A DNA stretch of 14,914 bases. Source: Bacteroidota bacterium. GTDB lineage: Bacteria; Bacteroidota; Bacteroidia; Chitinophagales; Saprospiraceae. Location of the stretch: assembly GCA_008501835.1 (NCBI GenBank), contig QQUB01000759.1:1-14914 (forward strand), read 5' to 3'. The notes under the pieces were generated by a model. The model worked only from the letters and a program-made list of their open reading frames with translations. It did not search any database and was not told the DNA's origin. Position 1 is the stretch's first letter. Each line of letters starts with the position of its first letter. The translations under genes were made by a program, and so were the position numbers. This document shows positions 7,266-14,628 of this stretch, one piece after another.

Positions 7266-8414
7266 TCAATTTGACACATCTATAAGAGAAAAAATATGAT
7301 GGTTGTGTTTATCTTCTTCAATATTTAGCACATTGGATGGGATGGGATTGGCTACAGATTTTATGGTATCTCTTTTTTGTATCAGGCGGTTCTTTTTCTT
7401 AATTATTATACCAGTATTTAATATTTCTGAAATTGGCAATTTTTTATCTGATCGATAAATAAGAAGTTCATTGTCAGAAGGTGATAATGTTTTTTCTACC
7501 TTTTTTAAAAATTGTTTGTAGGAATCAAATTGATTCTCAATGGATAGTTTTTGAAATTCAATATCACCTTCTCCAAAAATCATTTTGATTTTCGTTTCTT
7601 TTGGTTTTTTATATTCCATTTTTACAATAGCGCCCTTATTCGCTACAATCAGGTAGTTCCAAAAAGCTTTCTTTCTATTGAAATTGATTGTATAATATTT
7701 TTCTGAAATTCGATTCAAATAAACTTCTATTACACCAACCAAATCTGGATTGTTAGTCAAAAAAGCACCCTGGTTTGGAAATTTTTGTTCTCCAATTATG
7801 GTGTTGCTTCTATCAAAATATTGGACTTTACTGTAAACACCTTCAGGAAGATTTTTTAACGGGATCGCCTCTCCATTTAAAGGAGGGGTAAATTTCAATT
7901 CTAAATTTGATATGATATTAGTTTGAAAATCAAAGATTGCTTTATTTATATTTTTCTTGACTAACGCTTTTTTTAATTTTAAAAAGCTAGTTTTTTTCTC
8001 AATAAAATCTTTGTTGGAAACGAAATTATTGGAAGTGGTAACGAAGCGATTGAGGGGGTGCCTGTTAGAAAAAAAGAAAACTTTGTTTCTTTCGAAAATT
8101 TCAGAAAAAGGCAATCCCGCAATTTTTGTAAAATGTAAGAAAAGTGGATTCCTATATATTAATTCAATGTGTATAGGTTTATTGAATGACTCTAAGAATT
8201 CCAGATCATCAGTTTTCGCTAATAATTCAAATCCCTTATTAAATGGGCGAAATTGTATACCAAGATTTTTAAGTTGGTTTTTTGTGAAATCTGAGATAGT
8301 GCAAACAAAATCAGAACATCCTCCAGGTATTAGATTGCCCTGGTTTGAGGCAAAATAATACTCATGTCTAAAAGAGATATTGACTAAAGGCTGATATTTG
8401 TTTTTTGTAATCAC
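7266..8414 (-). CDS. Unrecognised eCIS protein between cap and sheath genes (possible cap adaptor)
   Basis: A 382-residue protein. The start is a GTG, three bases after the stop of the DUF4255 gene, and the reading frame has no better ATG nearby. The opening (YQPLVNISFRHEYYF, about residues 7-21) and the following FRPFNKGFELLAK and IYRNPLFLHFTKIAGLPF segments recall an uncharacterised Bacteroidota family I associate with eCIS loci, but I cannot name a domain. The protein appears beta-rich through about residue 270, for example EGVYSKVQYFDRSNTIIG and VGVIEVYLNRISEKYYTINF. A charged C-terminal third follows (KKVEKTLSPSDNELLIYRSD). There is no signal peptide or membrane segment. Sitting between the cap gene and the sheath gene suggests a role where the terminator meets the sheath; the cap adaptor described for AlgoCIS is a candidate analogue. 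This is inference from position. Confidence 0.85.
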   Translation of the reverse strand: MITKNKYQPLVNISFRHEYYFASNQGNLIPGGCSDFVCTISDFTKNQLKNLGIQFRPFNKGFELLAKTDDLEFLESFNKPIHIELIYRNPLFLHFTKIAGLPFSEIFERNKVFFFSNRHPLNRFVTTSNNFVSNKDFIEKKTSFLKLKKALVKKNINKAIFDFQTNIISNLELKFTPPLNGEAIPLKNLPEGVYSKVQYFDRSNTIIGEQKFPNQGAFLTNNPDLVGVIEVYLNRISEKYYTINFNRKKAFWNYLIVANKGAIVKMEYKKPKETKIKMIFGEGDIEFQKLSIENQFDSYKQFLKKVEKTLSPSDNELLIYRSDKKLPISEILNTGIIIKKKNRLIQKRDTIKSVANPIPSNVLNIEEDKHNHHIFSLIDVSN

Positions 8415-8417
8415 TAA

Positions 8418-8975
8418 TTATTCTTTAAGTTTTGCATCCACTTCGATTTCTTCAATAGGGATCCCCAATCCATCAGATTGCTTTGCTTCAATTTCTACTA
8501 ATCGGACTTTGTAAAAAAGTGAAGGATAAAATTTTCCGCCCAACATTCCCCATAAGTCGTTCAATTGTTCCATATCCATAGTGAAAAGTTTAAAGACTAA
8601 TTTTTCAATTCCTTGAGCTTTTAGGTCAGGATGAGAATTTGGCGTGAACAATTTATTTATTTGGAAAAACTCCAAAGTTTTTGTCATTTGAAATAATTTG
8701 TTTTGGTAGTTTTTTACTCCAAAGGAGATTAGGAAATAAAGATTTAAAGTAATTGGCGGCTCTTTTTTTATGAGTTGGTTATTTATCTTTTTTGTATATT
8801 TTTGGTTTGTTAGCGTGTGTTCTTCCTCAATGTTTACAAGTGTAATTATTACTTTTTCACCGATTCCTCCATCAATTTCTGCAATATTCCCACCTTCAAC
8901 ATCCACATTGTTGGAATACTTTTCTAAATATTCGGTCAATTGATTTGCAATGAAACTGACGGTAAAATCAATCAT
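8418..8975 (-). CDS. DUF4255-family tube terminator/cap protein of eCIS (Afp16/Pvc16 type)
   Basis: A 185-residue protein taking the ATG at 8975 (MIDFTVSFIANQLTEYLEKY). A TTG two codons upstream would add only two residues and is less likely. Signature features of DUF4255 are the N-terminal helix just quoted, KVIITLVNIEEEHTLTNQ (about 41-58), PPITLNLYFLISFGVKNYQN (about 73-92), the LEFFQINKLFTPNS stretch and the closing LWGMLGGKFYPSLFYKVRLV (about 140-160). Afp16 is known to stop tube growth and form the distal cap, which fixes the length of the particle. The ATG overlaps the stop codon of the preceding small gene (8968-8975), which points to translational coupling. Confidence 0.94.
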   Translation of the reverse strand: MIDFTVSFIANQLTEYLEKYSNNVDVEGGNIAEIDGGIGEKVIITLVNIEEEHTLTNQKYTKKINNQLIKKEPPITLNLYFLISFGVKNYQNKLFQMTKTLEFFQINKLFTPNSHPDLKAQGIEKLVFKLFTMDMEQLNDLWGMLGGKFYPSLFYKVRLVEIEAKQSDGLGIPIEEIEVDAKLKE

Positions 8976-9321
8976 GATCAATATTGTTGGAGTGAAAATT
9001 TCCTATTCTTCTAAATGCATTGATAAAATTTCCTTCATCTATTAATTCCTCAATTACCTTTTTTATACTAGATCTGTTACAATTATCAATTAGAATCATA
9101 TCTTTTGCCCAAAAGAATGATCCAGATAAGTAAAGTCCTGATTTAGAATGCTCAATTCTTTGTTTGTGTATTTTTTCGAAGCTGAAAAAAGATGAAATAA
9201 ATCTATCGCCATTTCTCAAGGTTACAACTACATCTGTAATACCGGTTTGTTGATTAAATGATTCGGTGGCTCTTTCCTCAGAAGATAAATATATGTTTTC
9301 AATACTGAAAGGAATTACAGT
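8968..9321 (-). CDS. Small unknown protein at the head of the eCIS operon; start unresolved
   Basis: The frame is open from 9321 down to a TGA at 8968-8970 (117 codons), but lacks an ordinary start: the only common one is a TTG at 9219, which would give 83 residues. Upstream of it the frame reads TVIPFSIENIYLSSEERATE, then QQTGITDVVVTLRNGDRFIS, which looks like genuine protein. An ATG at 9325 lies one base out of frame with it, so MTVIPFSIENIY would result if one A at 9321-9322 were absent. The rest (FFSFEKIHKQRIEHSKSGLY, FFWAKDMILIDNCNRSSIKK, VIEELIDEGNFINAFRRIGN) is soluble, with no signal peptide. I do not know the family. It precedes and overlaps the cap gene by eight bases. It is either functional from a rare start or TTG, or frameshifted, or affected by a sequence error. 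Confidence 0.7.
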   Translation of the reverse strand, partial: TVIPFSIENIYLSSEERATESFNQQTGITDVVVTLRNGDRFISSFFSFEKIHKQRIEHSKSGLYLSGSFFWAKDMILIDNCNRSSIKKVIEELIDEGNFINAFRRIGNFHSNNIDHD

Positions 9322-9446
9322 TCATATGTTTTGCTAAATCAATATTTTTTCTACCTTAAATTTCGAAGAAAATAAGTTTGTGTTGCTAATTGTTTTACGA
9401 ACGGCAGGAAAATGGAAATTATCGGTGATTTTTAGAAATCTTCGGT

Positions 9447-10190
9447 TTACAAACGTTTTATTCGTTTTAGAAAATCTAATTTTCTCCGTCGAGCCAGAGG
9501 CACTTGGGAACCATCCTGGAGAATAATTATTCCCTCACGGTGGTATTTTTTGAGAAAATTTAAATTAATCAGATATGATTTATGAGGAGTGAAAAATCCA
9601 TAAGGACCAAGCATTTTTGCTATTTCCCCAATATTATTGGAACTAATTGTACATGATTGGTGAATGGTTACAATTCGAGTGTAGCTTTGAAGGCCTTCGC
9701 ATTTAATAATTTCATTAACTGAAATAAATTCAAGTCCATCTATAGTTGGTATCCCAATTAATTCAAACCCAGGCTGATTATTAAAGATTTTATCTAATAA
9801 ATCCTTTTTTTCAATTTGTTCTCTTTTGATATCTAGTCGTTTGTTGGCCTTTTGAACAGCATTGACCAATGCAATTTTATCAATCGGTTTTAATAAATAA
9901 CTTCCTATTCGAAAATTAATAGCATTAAAAGCAAATTCTTTTTCGTCAGCCACAATGATTGTTTCTCCTTCAAAAGAGTTCAACTTTTTTAGTAACTCTA
10001 TGCATCTATTTTTACATTTCCCCTTTTCAATGAAAAGTAATTGAGGCTTGAATTCTTTCATTAAATCATTAATGTCAGAATAATTGGAAACTAATCCGCA
10101 AATTTTGATGGTTGGACAATTTTGGTCAATACTGTTTTTAAGAGAATTTAAGGTAGGAAAATCTCCATTGATTAAAAGTGCATTAATCAT
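9447..10190 (-). CDS. LytTR-family response regulator with a degenerate receiver domain
   Basis: A 247-residue transcription regulator. Residues 1-118 align with a receiver domain. It keeps the family layout, including the FAFNAINF...GSYLLKPID stretch that contains the conserved Lys (about 101). The chemistry has been lost: the acidic pocket is N8-G9-D10 in place of the usual D-D-E, the phosphorylated Asp is replaced by Glu (KPQLLFIEKG, E55) and the conserved Thr/Ser by Ala (about 81). Residues about 143-247 are a LytTR DNA-binding domain (EIIKCEGLQSYTRIV, then FFTPHKSYLINLNFLKKYHR and the end ILQDGSQVPLARRRKLDFLK). E55 could mimic the phosphorylated state, making it constitutively active or dependent on another signal. 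There is no adjacent histidine kinase. Being just upstream of the eCIS genes, it may control them; that is inferred from position. Confidence 0.94.
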   Translation of the reverse strand: MINALLINGDFPTLNSLKNSIDQNCPTIKICGLVSNYSDINDLMKEFKPQLLFIEKGKCKNRCIELLKKLNSFEGETIIVADEKEFAFNAINFRIGSYLLKPIDKIALVNAVQKANKRLDIKREQIEKKDLLDKIFNNQPGFELIGIPTIDGLEFISVNEIIKCEGLQSYTRIVTIHQSCTISSNNIGEIAKMLGPYGFFTPHKSYLINLNFLKKYHREGIIILQDGSQVPLARRRKLDFLKRIKRL

Positions 10191-10289
10191 TTGACTATCG
10201 GTTATATGGGTTATGCAAAGAATATATTAAAAAATTACAAATAATTCAAGAGGGAACTTTCTGAATTACAATTTTTTTACCATTCTTGA

Positions 10290-11450
10290 TTATATATTCA
10301 ATATAGGACTCATAGAATTACTTAACTGCTTCAACATGTTTTCTAGCAAGGCATTATATGCCATTTCTAGTTCATTATATGCCATTTGAGGGTTTTCTGA
10401 ATTAATAGAATGGGCAAAGCTTAAAAGTTCCTGAATCATTAAACTTTGTTTGATATTCTCTACCTGAGTGTCGCTAATTTGGATGCTCGGGTTTGTTGTA
10501 CTTTGCAAACAAACTGCCATTAAGGATTTGTGTAAAAGAAATAAATCTTTCATTTGCTGAGGAACCTGGTAATTCATTTTTAAATAATCCTCAGATACAG
10601 ATTGGACATTCCCAGGGCCTTCAAGGCCTAAATTATTTGATTCAATTGAGGATGAATTTTCTGTTGATGTTTTATTTTTTCCCCTAAAAACAAGAGCCAT
10701 AAGACCGGTAGCTATCAATGATGATAGAACACCATCCAGAATACCTGAAAAGGTTAGAAAAAAATTTCTTTCATCTACCTTTGAAAGTTTCTGTTCGATA
10801 GAATTTAATTTATCAAAAACTTCGTCCTTAAAATCCTGGATGATTATTGTACCATCTGAAACCTCGAGGGAAACGAGGTAATCTTCCGGAAGGTAAAAGA
10901 TTGGGGTCCGACGGGTTACTCTAAAATTTTTGCTTGCTTCAGGAATGGGCTCTGTGTTTTTAGTGTTCCAAAAACTCCTTCTGGAGGTACTACGTGGTAG
11001 TCTAAATGTTCGGGTAGGACGTTGTCTTATTCCAGCAATCCCCTTAATGTAATTTTCTTCTGGAGTTAGAAATTCTTCCATTACTTCGTTCACAAAGGAA
11101 GATTCACTAGCATACCCGATTGGTATAGGATCATTGTCTTTTAAAGAGTTATTGAGAAGTGAGGCGACAATTTTTCTTTGAGCTTCTGCATGTTTTTCGT
11201 CTCTGTAGATTGTTACACTTCCTGTATTATCAATATATGGTAGGTTCTTTGCTGAAGCTTTGGTTCCTGTCAATGAACTAAGGCCTATTAGAAAGCCCGT
11301 TCCTAAAAAACTAAAGAAATTCTTAAAAATAGAATTTCCCCTTAAAAAATTTGTTCTTAAAAAATGGGTATCTGGTATATAATCAAACCCTTCTCTTATT
11401 TTTGACTTTTGATCAGTTTCTGGAAATTCGTGATGAATTTTAAATTTCAT
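10290..11450 (-). CDS. Unrecognised 386-residue protein with two predicted membrane segments
   Basis: I do not recognise this protein. A basic, polar N-terminal region of about 40 residues leads into a hydrophobic segment at about 42-61 (FFSFLGTGFLIGLSSL), and a second one spans about 231-255 (FLTFSGILDGVLSSLIATGLM, shown in part). Between them is a mixed, Arg-rich region with RPTRTFRLPRSTSRRSFWN at about 144-162 and a short helix FDKLNSIEQKLSKVDERN just before the second segment. The C-terminal part is polar and helical, including an internal duplication MAYNELEMAYNALLE at 356-370. The first segment could be a late signal anchor, but the 40-residue leader is too long for a usual signal peptide. 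It starts at an ATG at 11450 that diverges from the SusC gene and ends 99 bases before the LytTR gene. A possible role is a membrane anchor, signal input for the regulator or an injected membrane-active protein; none is supported by homology. Confidence 0.82.
   Translation of the reverse strand: MKFKIHHEFPETDQKSKIREGFDYIPDTHFLRTNFLRGNSIFKNFFSFLGTGFLIGLSSLTGTKASAKNLPYIDNTGSVTIYRDEKHAEAQRKIVASLLNNSLKDNDPIPIGYASESSFVNEVMEEFLTPEENYIKGIAGIRQRPTRTFRLPRSTSRRSFWNTKNTEPIPEASKNFRVTRRTPIFYLPEDYLVSLEVSDGTIIIQDFKDEVFDKLNSIEQKLSKVDERNFFLTFSGILDGVLSSLIATGLMALVFRGKNKTSTENSSSIESNNLGLEGPGNVQSVSEDYLKMNYQVPQQMKDLFLLHKSLMAVCLQSTTNPSIQISDTQVENIKQSLMIQELLSFAHSINSENPQMAYNELEMAYNALLENMLKQLSNSMSPILNI
10352..10387. repeat. 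Two-copy 15-base direct repeat with a 21-base period
   Basis: The 15-base word cattatatgccattt occurs at 10352-10366 and again at 10373-10387, separated by six bases. It lies inside the 386-residue membrane protein gene and produces the duplicated peptide MAYNELEMAYN, adding seven residues per copy. The copies are identical over 15 bases, so the duplication is probably recent or conserved for helical periodicity (seven residues equals one heptad). Confidence 0.85.
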
Positions 11451-11632
11451 AATTGGCTGGATTGTAAATCAAGAAAATTTGCCCAAAAGAAAAGAACTTA
11501 TCTTTATCCAAAATTGTAAAAATCAGACATCCCCAAAAAAATCACTAACATTTCTAAAAACATCAAAATTTCCTACCTGTTATTCGTGTTATTGCCGTAT
11601 TTTAGTCAATCAATGTAAAACTCCGACCCAGC

Positions 11633-14626
11633 ATGAAAAAACTACTCCTCACCTTGGTGCTTATTTGTGTTTCTACTGTATTTCTTTTTTCTCAGCAAAC
11701 AGTTACTGTATCCGGCCAAGTGATCGGCAACTTCGATCAACCCCTGGAAGGGGCAACTGTCCGTGTTGCAGATAGCGGACAAGGAACTGTGACGGACGAG
11801 GAGGGGAGATGGCTGTTAAAAGATGTTGTTCTCGGCGCTGAGTTGTACATCGATTACCTGGGGTATGAGCAGCAGCAGGTAAACCTTGACGGTTCTATCC
11901 ACCTACTTGTAGTTATGAAGCCTGTGGCGAGCGGACTGGAAGAAGTGGTGGTGCTCGGTTTCGGAAGTGAAAAAAGAAGAGAGATAACCGGCGCGATCTC
12001 TTCAGTGGGCAGTGAGGCTTTCGATAATGTGCCTGTGCCTACTTTTCAACGAGCTTTGCAGGGCAGAATGCCGGGGGTGGTAGTTACTAATGCTTCCGGT
12101 GGACTGAATGCCGAGGCCAATATTCGGATCAGAGGAACCGGGTCCATTAATGCGGGTAACCAACCATTGATCGTTGTGGACGGACTCATTCTAGCGGCAC
12201 AGCCGGGGGTGCTTTTAGGATTTTCAACTAATCCATTCCTAGGCATCGATCCCAATAGTATAAAGTCTGTTGAGGTTCTCAAAGATGCGTCGTCAACGGC
12301 CATCTACGGAGCCAGAGGTGCTAATGGAGTGATATTGGTGACTACGAAATCCGGCGATTTTCATGCTGATCCGGAGGTAACAATCAGCTCCTATGCAGGG
12401 TTTTCAGAGGTCACAAAAAAATATGACTTATTGGATGGAAGGGAGTTTGCTGCCTTTTGGAATACAGCAGCCATGAACTCTGGTTTATCCTCTGGTCTTT
12501 TATATAATGTTGCCACTGAACCTTCTGTGGATTGGCAGTCGTTGCTGCTCAGGAAAGGGTTCGTTCAAGAAACATCTGCCGGGGTGTCCGGAGGAACCTC
12601 CTCGACCAGGTATTATTTAGGAGCTACCTTTAGGAGTGAGGACAGTTATTTGAATACCATAGGTCTGAGGCGATATAATTTGATTGCGAAGGTGGAACAA
12701 AAGATTGGCGAAAAATGGCGTGCCGGAATTTCGCTAAATGTTGGTCTGGTCAACGATAAACGAACTGGAAATCTATTTGCAGGTTCCGCCTGGGGGGGTG
12801 CAGCTTGGGCTGTCCCTAACCTTGATGTATTGGATAAAAACGGGCAATATTATTATCAGGAGTATGCAACTTCTAATGGATATGATTACCTGGGAAGTAT
12901 AACCCCATATACAATGCTCAACGATATCCGGGTCGAAGCGAATAATACCATGGTGCTTGCCCACAGTCATCTTGAATGGTCACCTGTCAGGAAACTAAAA
13001 TTCAGGACAGAATTTGCTGCTGAATTGGCCCATGAATTGCAAAATCAAAGATTTGGTCAATATACTTATTGGGGGTTCGGTTCAGGCTCGGGGGGCGCTG
13101 CCTCCAGGCAAACAACCAATTATAACTGGACCTCTATGATGCGTTTTGAAGACAATTGGTCAGATGTCCACAAAATTATTTCTGAAACAGGTATTCATCT
13201 TACCAGAGATGCTTACCAGGGAATTTATGCCAGTGGAAGCGGTTTTTATAATCTCGATCAACTTTATTTGAATTCAGCTGCCCAGACTTCTTCAAGTAGT
13301 TGGAAAACCGATGCTGCTTTCTTCGGCATTTTTGAACGAATAAGTTATTCCTATAAACAGAAATATTTTCTTAATTTATCTGCAAGATACGATGGCTCTT
13401 CAAGTTTTGGGAAGAATAATCGTTTTGGGTTCTTTCCGGCCATTTCTGCAGGATGGATGGTTTCAGATGAGCCTTTTGTCCAGGTTGAACCATTGGATCA
13501 CTTAAAGCTGAGAACGAGCATGGGGATTTCCGGAAACGGAGCGATTGATAACTCAGCCTCCAAAAGCCTGGTGGATTTTTCTCATAGTTATAACGGAGAG
13601 CCGGGTTATGTGATTTCAGCTCTGGAGAATGAAGACCTTACTTGGGAAAAAAGTTGGCAATGGGATATGGGGCTGGATTTTTCTTTGTGGAAGGGAAGGT
13701 TGATAGGAAGTATGGATTATTTCATTCGCATTACCAGCGATTTGCTGTTGGAAAGACCAGTTCCTGCTACAAATGGGGTGGACTTTATTTGGGAAAATAT
13801 AGGTGCCATTCGAAACGAGGGGCTTGAATTTGAACTGGTATCCAGAATTTTTACCAAAACGTTTAAATGGAATCTCGCACTGAATGGAGCCACTTTAAAA
13901 AATAAAGTGCTGGAATTGATAGATGGAGATAGTGACGGAATCCAGGAGGATATTGTGATCGACCGGCGGATTATTAGCCCTGGGTATCCTGTGGGGAGCT
14001 ATTACCTGGTAGAATATGCAGGAGTAGACCCCTCTAACGGTAATGCTCTCTTTTATGACCTGGAAGGCAATCAATTGGTTAATGATGTGTCAGCGGCTAA
14101 TCGAAAGATTCTGGAAAATGGAATTCCCCGGTTTTCAGGAGGAATTACCAGTACTTTTATGTACAAAAATTTTGACCTGACTGCCTTTCTACATTTTAAA
14201 ACAGGTTACTCCATTTATATGGCTGATTTTAATTTGGAGACCAATATGGCATGGAGTGATAATGTGAATCGCAATCAGCTGAATGCCTGGACGCCTACGA
14301 ATACGAACACAGATGTACCCCAGGCCAGAATTTTTACCGGAGCGGTTGGTGTAAATGGAGTTTTTCACTCTTCAAGGTATCTGGATAAAGGAGATCACCT
14401 GAGACTGAAAAATCTTAATTTGGGATATACTTTCCAAAATTTGGGAAGGAATAATAGTTCATTGAGAATTTATACTGCTGTTCAGAATTTGTTCCTCTTG
14501 ACCCGATTCCGAGGACTGGATCCTGATGGAGAAATGCATGGTACGGAGAGTCCGATACAGGGAACGGTACGATACAATCTTCCGTCTGCGAGAACTTATA
14601 CCTTTGGATTTACTCTAAAAATGTAA
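11633..14626 (+). CDS. SusC/RagA-family TonB-dependent outer-membrane transporter
   Basis: A 997-residue SusC-type transporter. It begins with a clear signal peptide (MKKLLLTLVLICVSTVFLFS, cleavage near residue 21). A carboxypeptidase-regulatory-like domain covers about 24-97 (VSGQVIGNFDQPLEGATVRV, DEEGRWLLKD). A TonB-box-like segment follows (LEEVVVLGFGSEKRREITGA, about 102-121). The plug domain spans about 120-240 (FQRALQGRMPGVVV, IRGTGSINAGNQPLIVVDGL, VEVLKDASSTAIYGARGANG). A 22-strand barrel follows to the C-terminus, which closes with the usual YTFGFTLKM. Length is normal for the family. With the SusD-like lipoprotein that follows it should import oligosaccharides or peptides powered by TonB. 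No glycan enzyme is in view, so the substrate cannot be named. It diverges from the eCIS-side genes and is visibly less AT-rich than they are. Confidence 0.97.
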   Translation: MKKLLLTLVLICVSTVFLFSQQTVTVSGQVIGNFDQPLEGATVRVADSGQGTVTDEEGRWLLKDVVLGAELYIDYLGYEQQQVNLDGSIHLLVVMKPVASGLEEVVVLGFGSEKRREITGAISSVGSEAFDNVPVPTFQRALQGRMPGVVVTNASGGLNAEANIRIRGTGSINAGNQPLIVVDGLILAAQPGVLLGFSTNPFLGIDPNSIKSVEVLKDASSTAIYGARGANGVILVTTKSGDFHADPEVTISSYAGFSEVTKKYDLLDGREFAAFWNTAAMNSGLSSGLLYNVATEPSVDWQSLLLRKGFVQETSAGVSGGTSSTRYYLGATFRSEDSYLNTIGLRRYNLIAKVEQKIGEKWRAGISLNVGLVNDKRTGNLFAGSAWGGAAWAVPNLDVLDKNGQYYYQEYATSNGYDYLGSITPYTMLNDIRVEANNTMVLAHSHLEWSPVRKLKFRTEFAAELAHELQNQRFGQYTYWGFGSGSGGAASRQTTNYNWTSMMRFEDNWSDVHKIISETGIHLTRDAYQGIYASGSGFYNLDQLYLNSAAQTSSSSWKTDAAFFGIFERISYSYKQKYFLNLSARYDGSSSFGKNNRFGFFPAISAGWMVSDEPFVQVEPLDHLKLRTSMGISGNGAIDNSASKSLVDFSHSYNGEPGYVISALENEDLTWEKSWQWDMGLDFSLWKGRLIGSMDYFIRITSDLLLERPVPATNGVDFIWENIGAIRNEGLEFELVSRIFTKTFKWNLALNGATLKNKVLELIDGDSDGIQEDIVIDRRIISPGYPVGSYYLVEYAGVDPSNGNALFYDLEGNQLVNDVSAANRKILENGIPRFSGGITSTFMYKNFDLTAFLHFKTGYSIYMADFNLETNMAWSDNVNRNQLNAWTPTNTNTDVPQARIFTGAVGVNGVFHSSRYLDKGDHLRLKNLNLGYTFQNLGRNNSSLRIYTAVQNLFLLTRFRGLDPDGEMHGTESPIQGTVRYNLPSARTYTFGFTLKM

Positions 14627-14628
14627 TT

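Noticed and set aside
7957..8358. A 133-residue open frame on the plus strand
   Set aside because: It is antisense to the 382-residue protein, which fits the operon's strand and spacing; the plus frame has no recognisable motif.
9397..9405. A lone LytTR-like half-site (gccgttcgt on the minus strand) upstream of the eCIS operon
   Set aside because: LytTR sites are normally paired direct repeats about two helical turns apart; no second copy is present, so one near-match is not evidence.
9427..9440. Short inverted repeat gattt/aaatc just beyond the LytTR stop as a terminator
   Set aside because: The stem is only five AT-rich base pairs with no convincing T-run after it, which is expected by chance in such AT-rich sequence.
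11598..11605. tattttag as a Bacteroidota -7 promoter element (TAnnTTTG) for the SusC gene
   Set aside because: It has one mismatch and no TTTG-like -33 element at the right distance, so it cannot be supported from sequence alone.
11479..11775. A 98-residue plus-strand open frame overlapping the SusC start
   Set aside because: It overlaps the SusC signal peptide and plug-side codons in another frame and looks like unstructured spacer translation.
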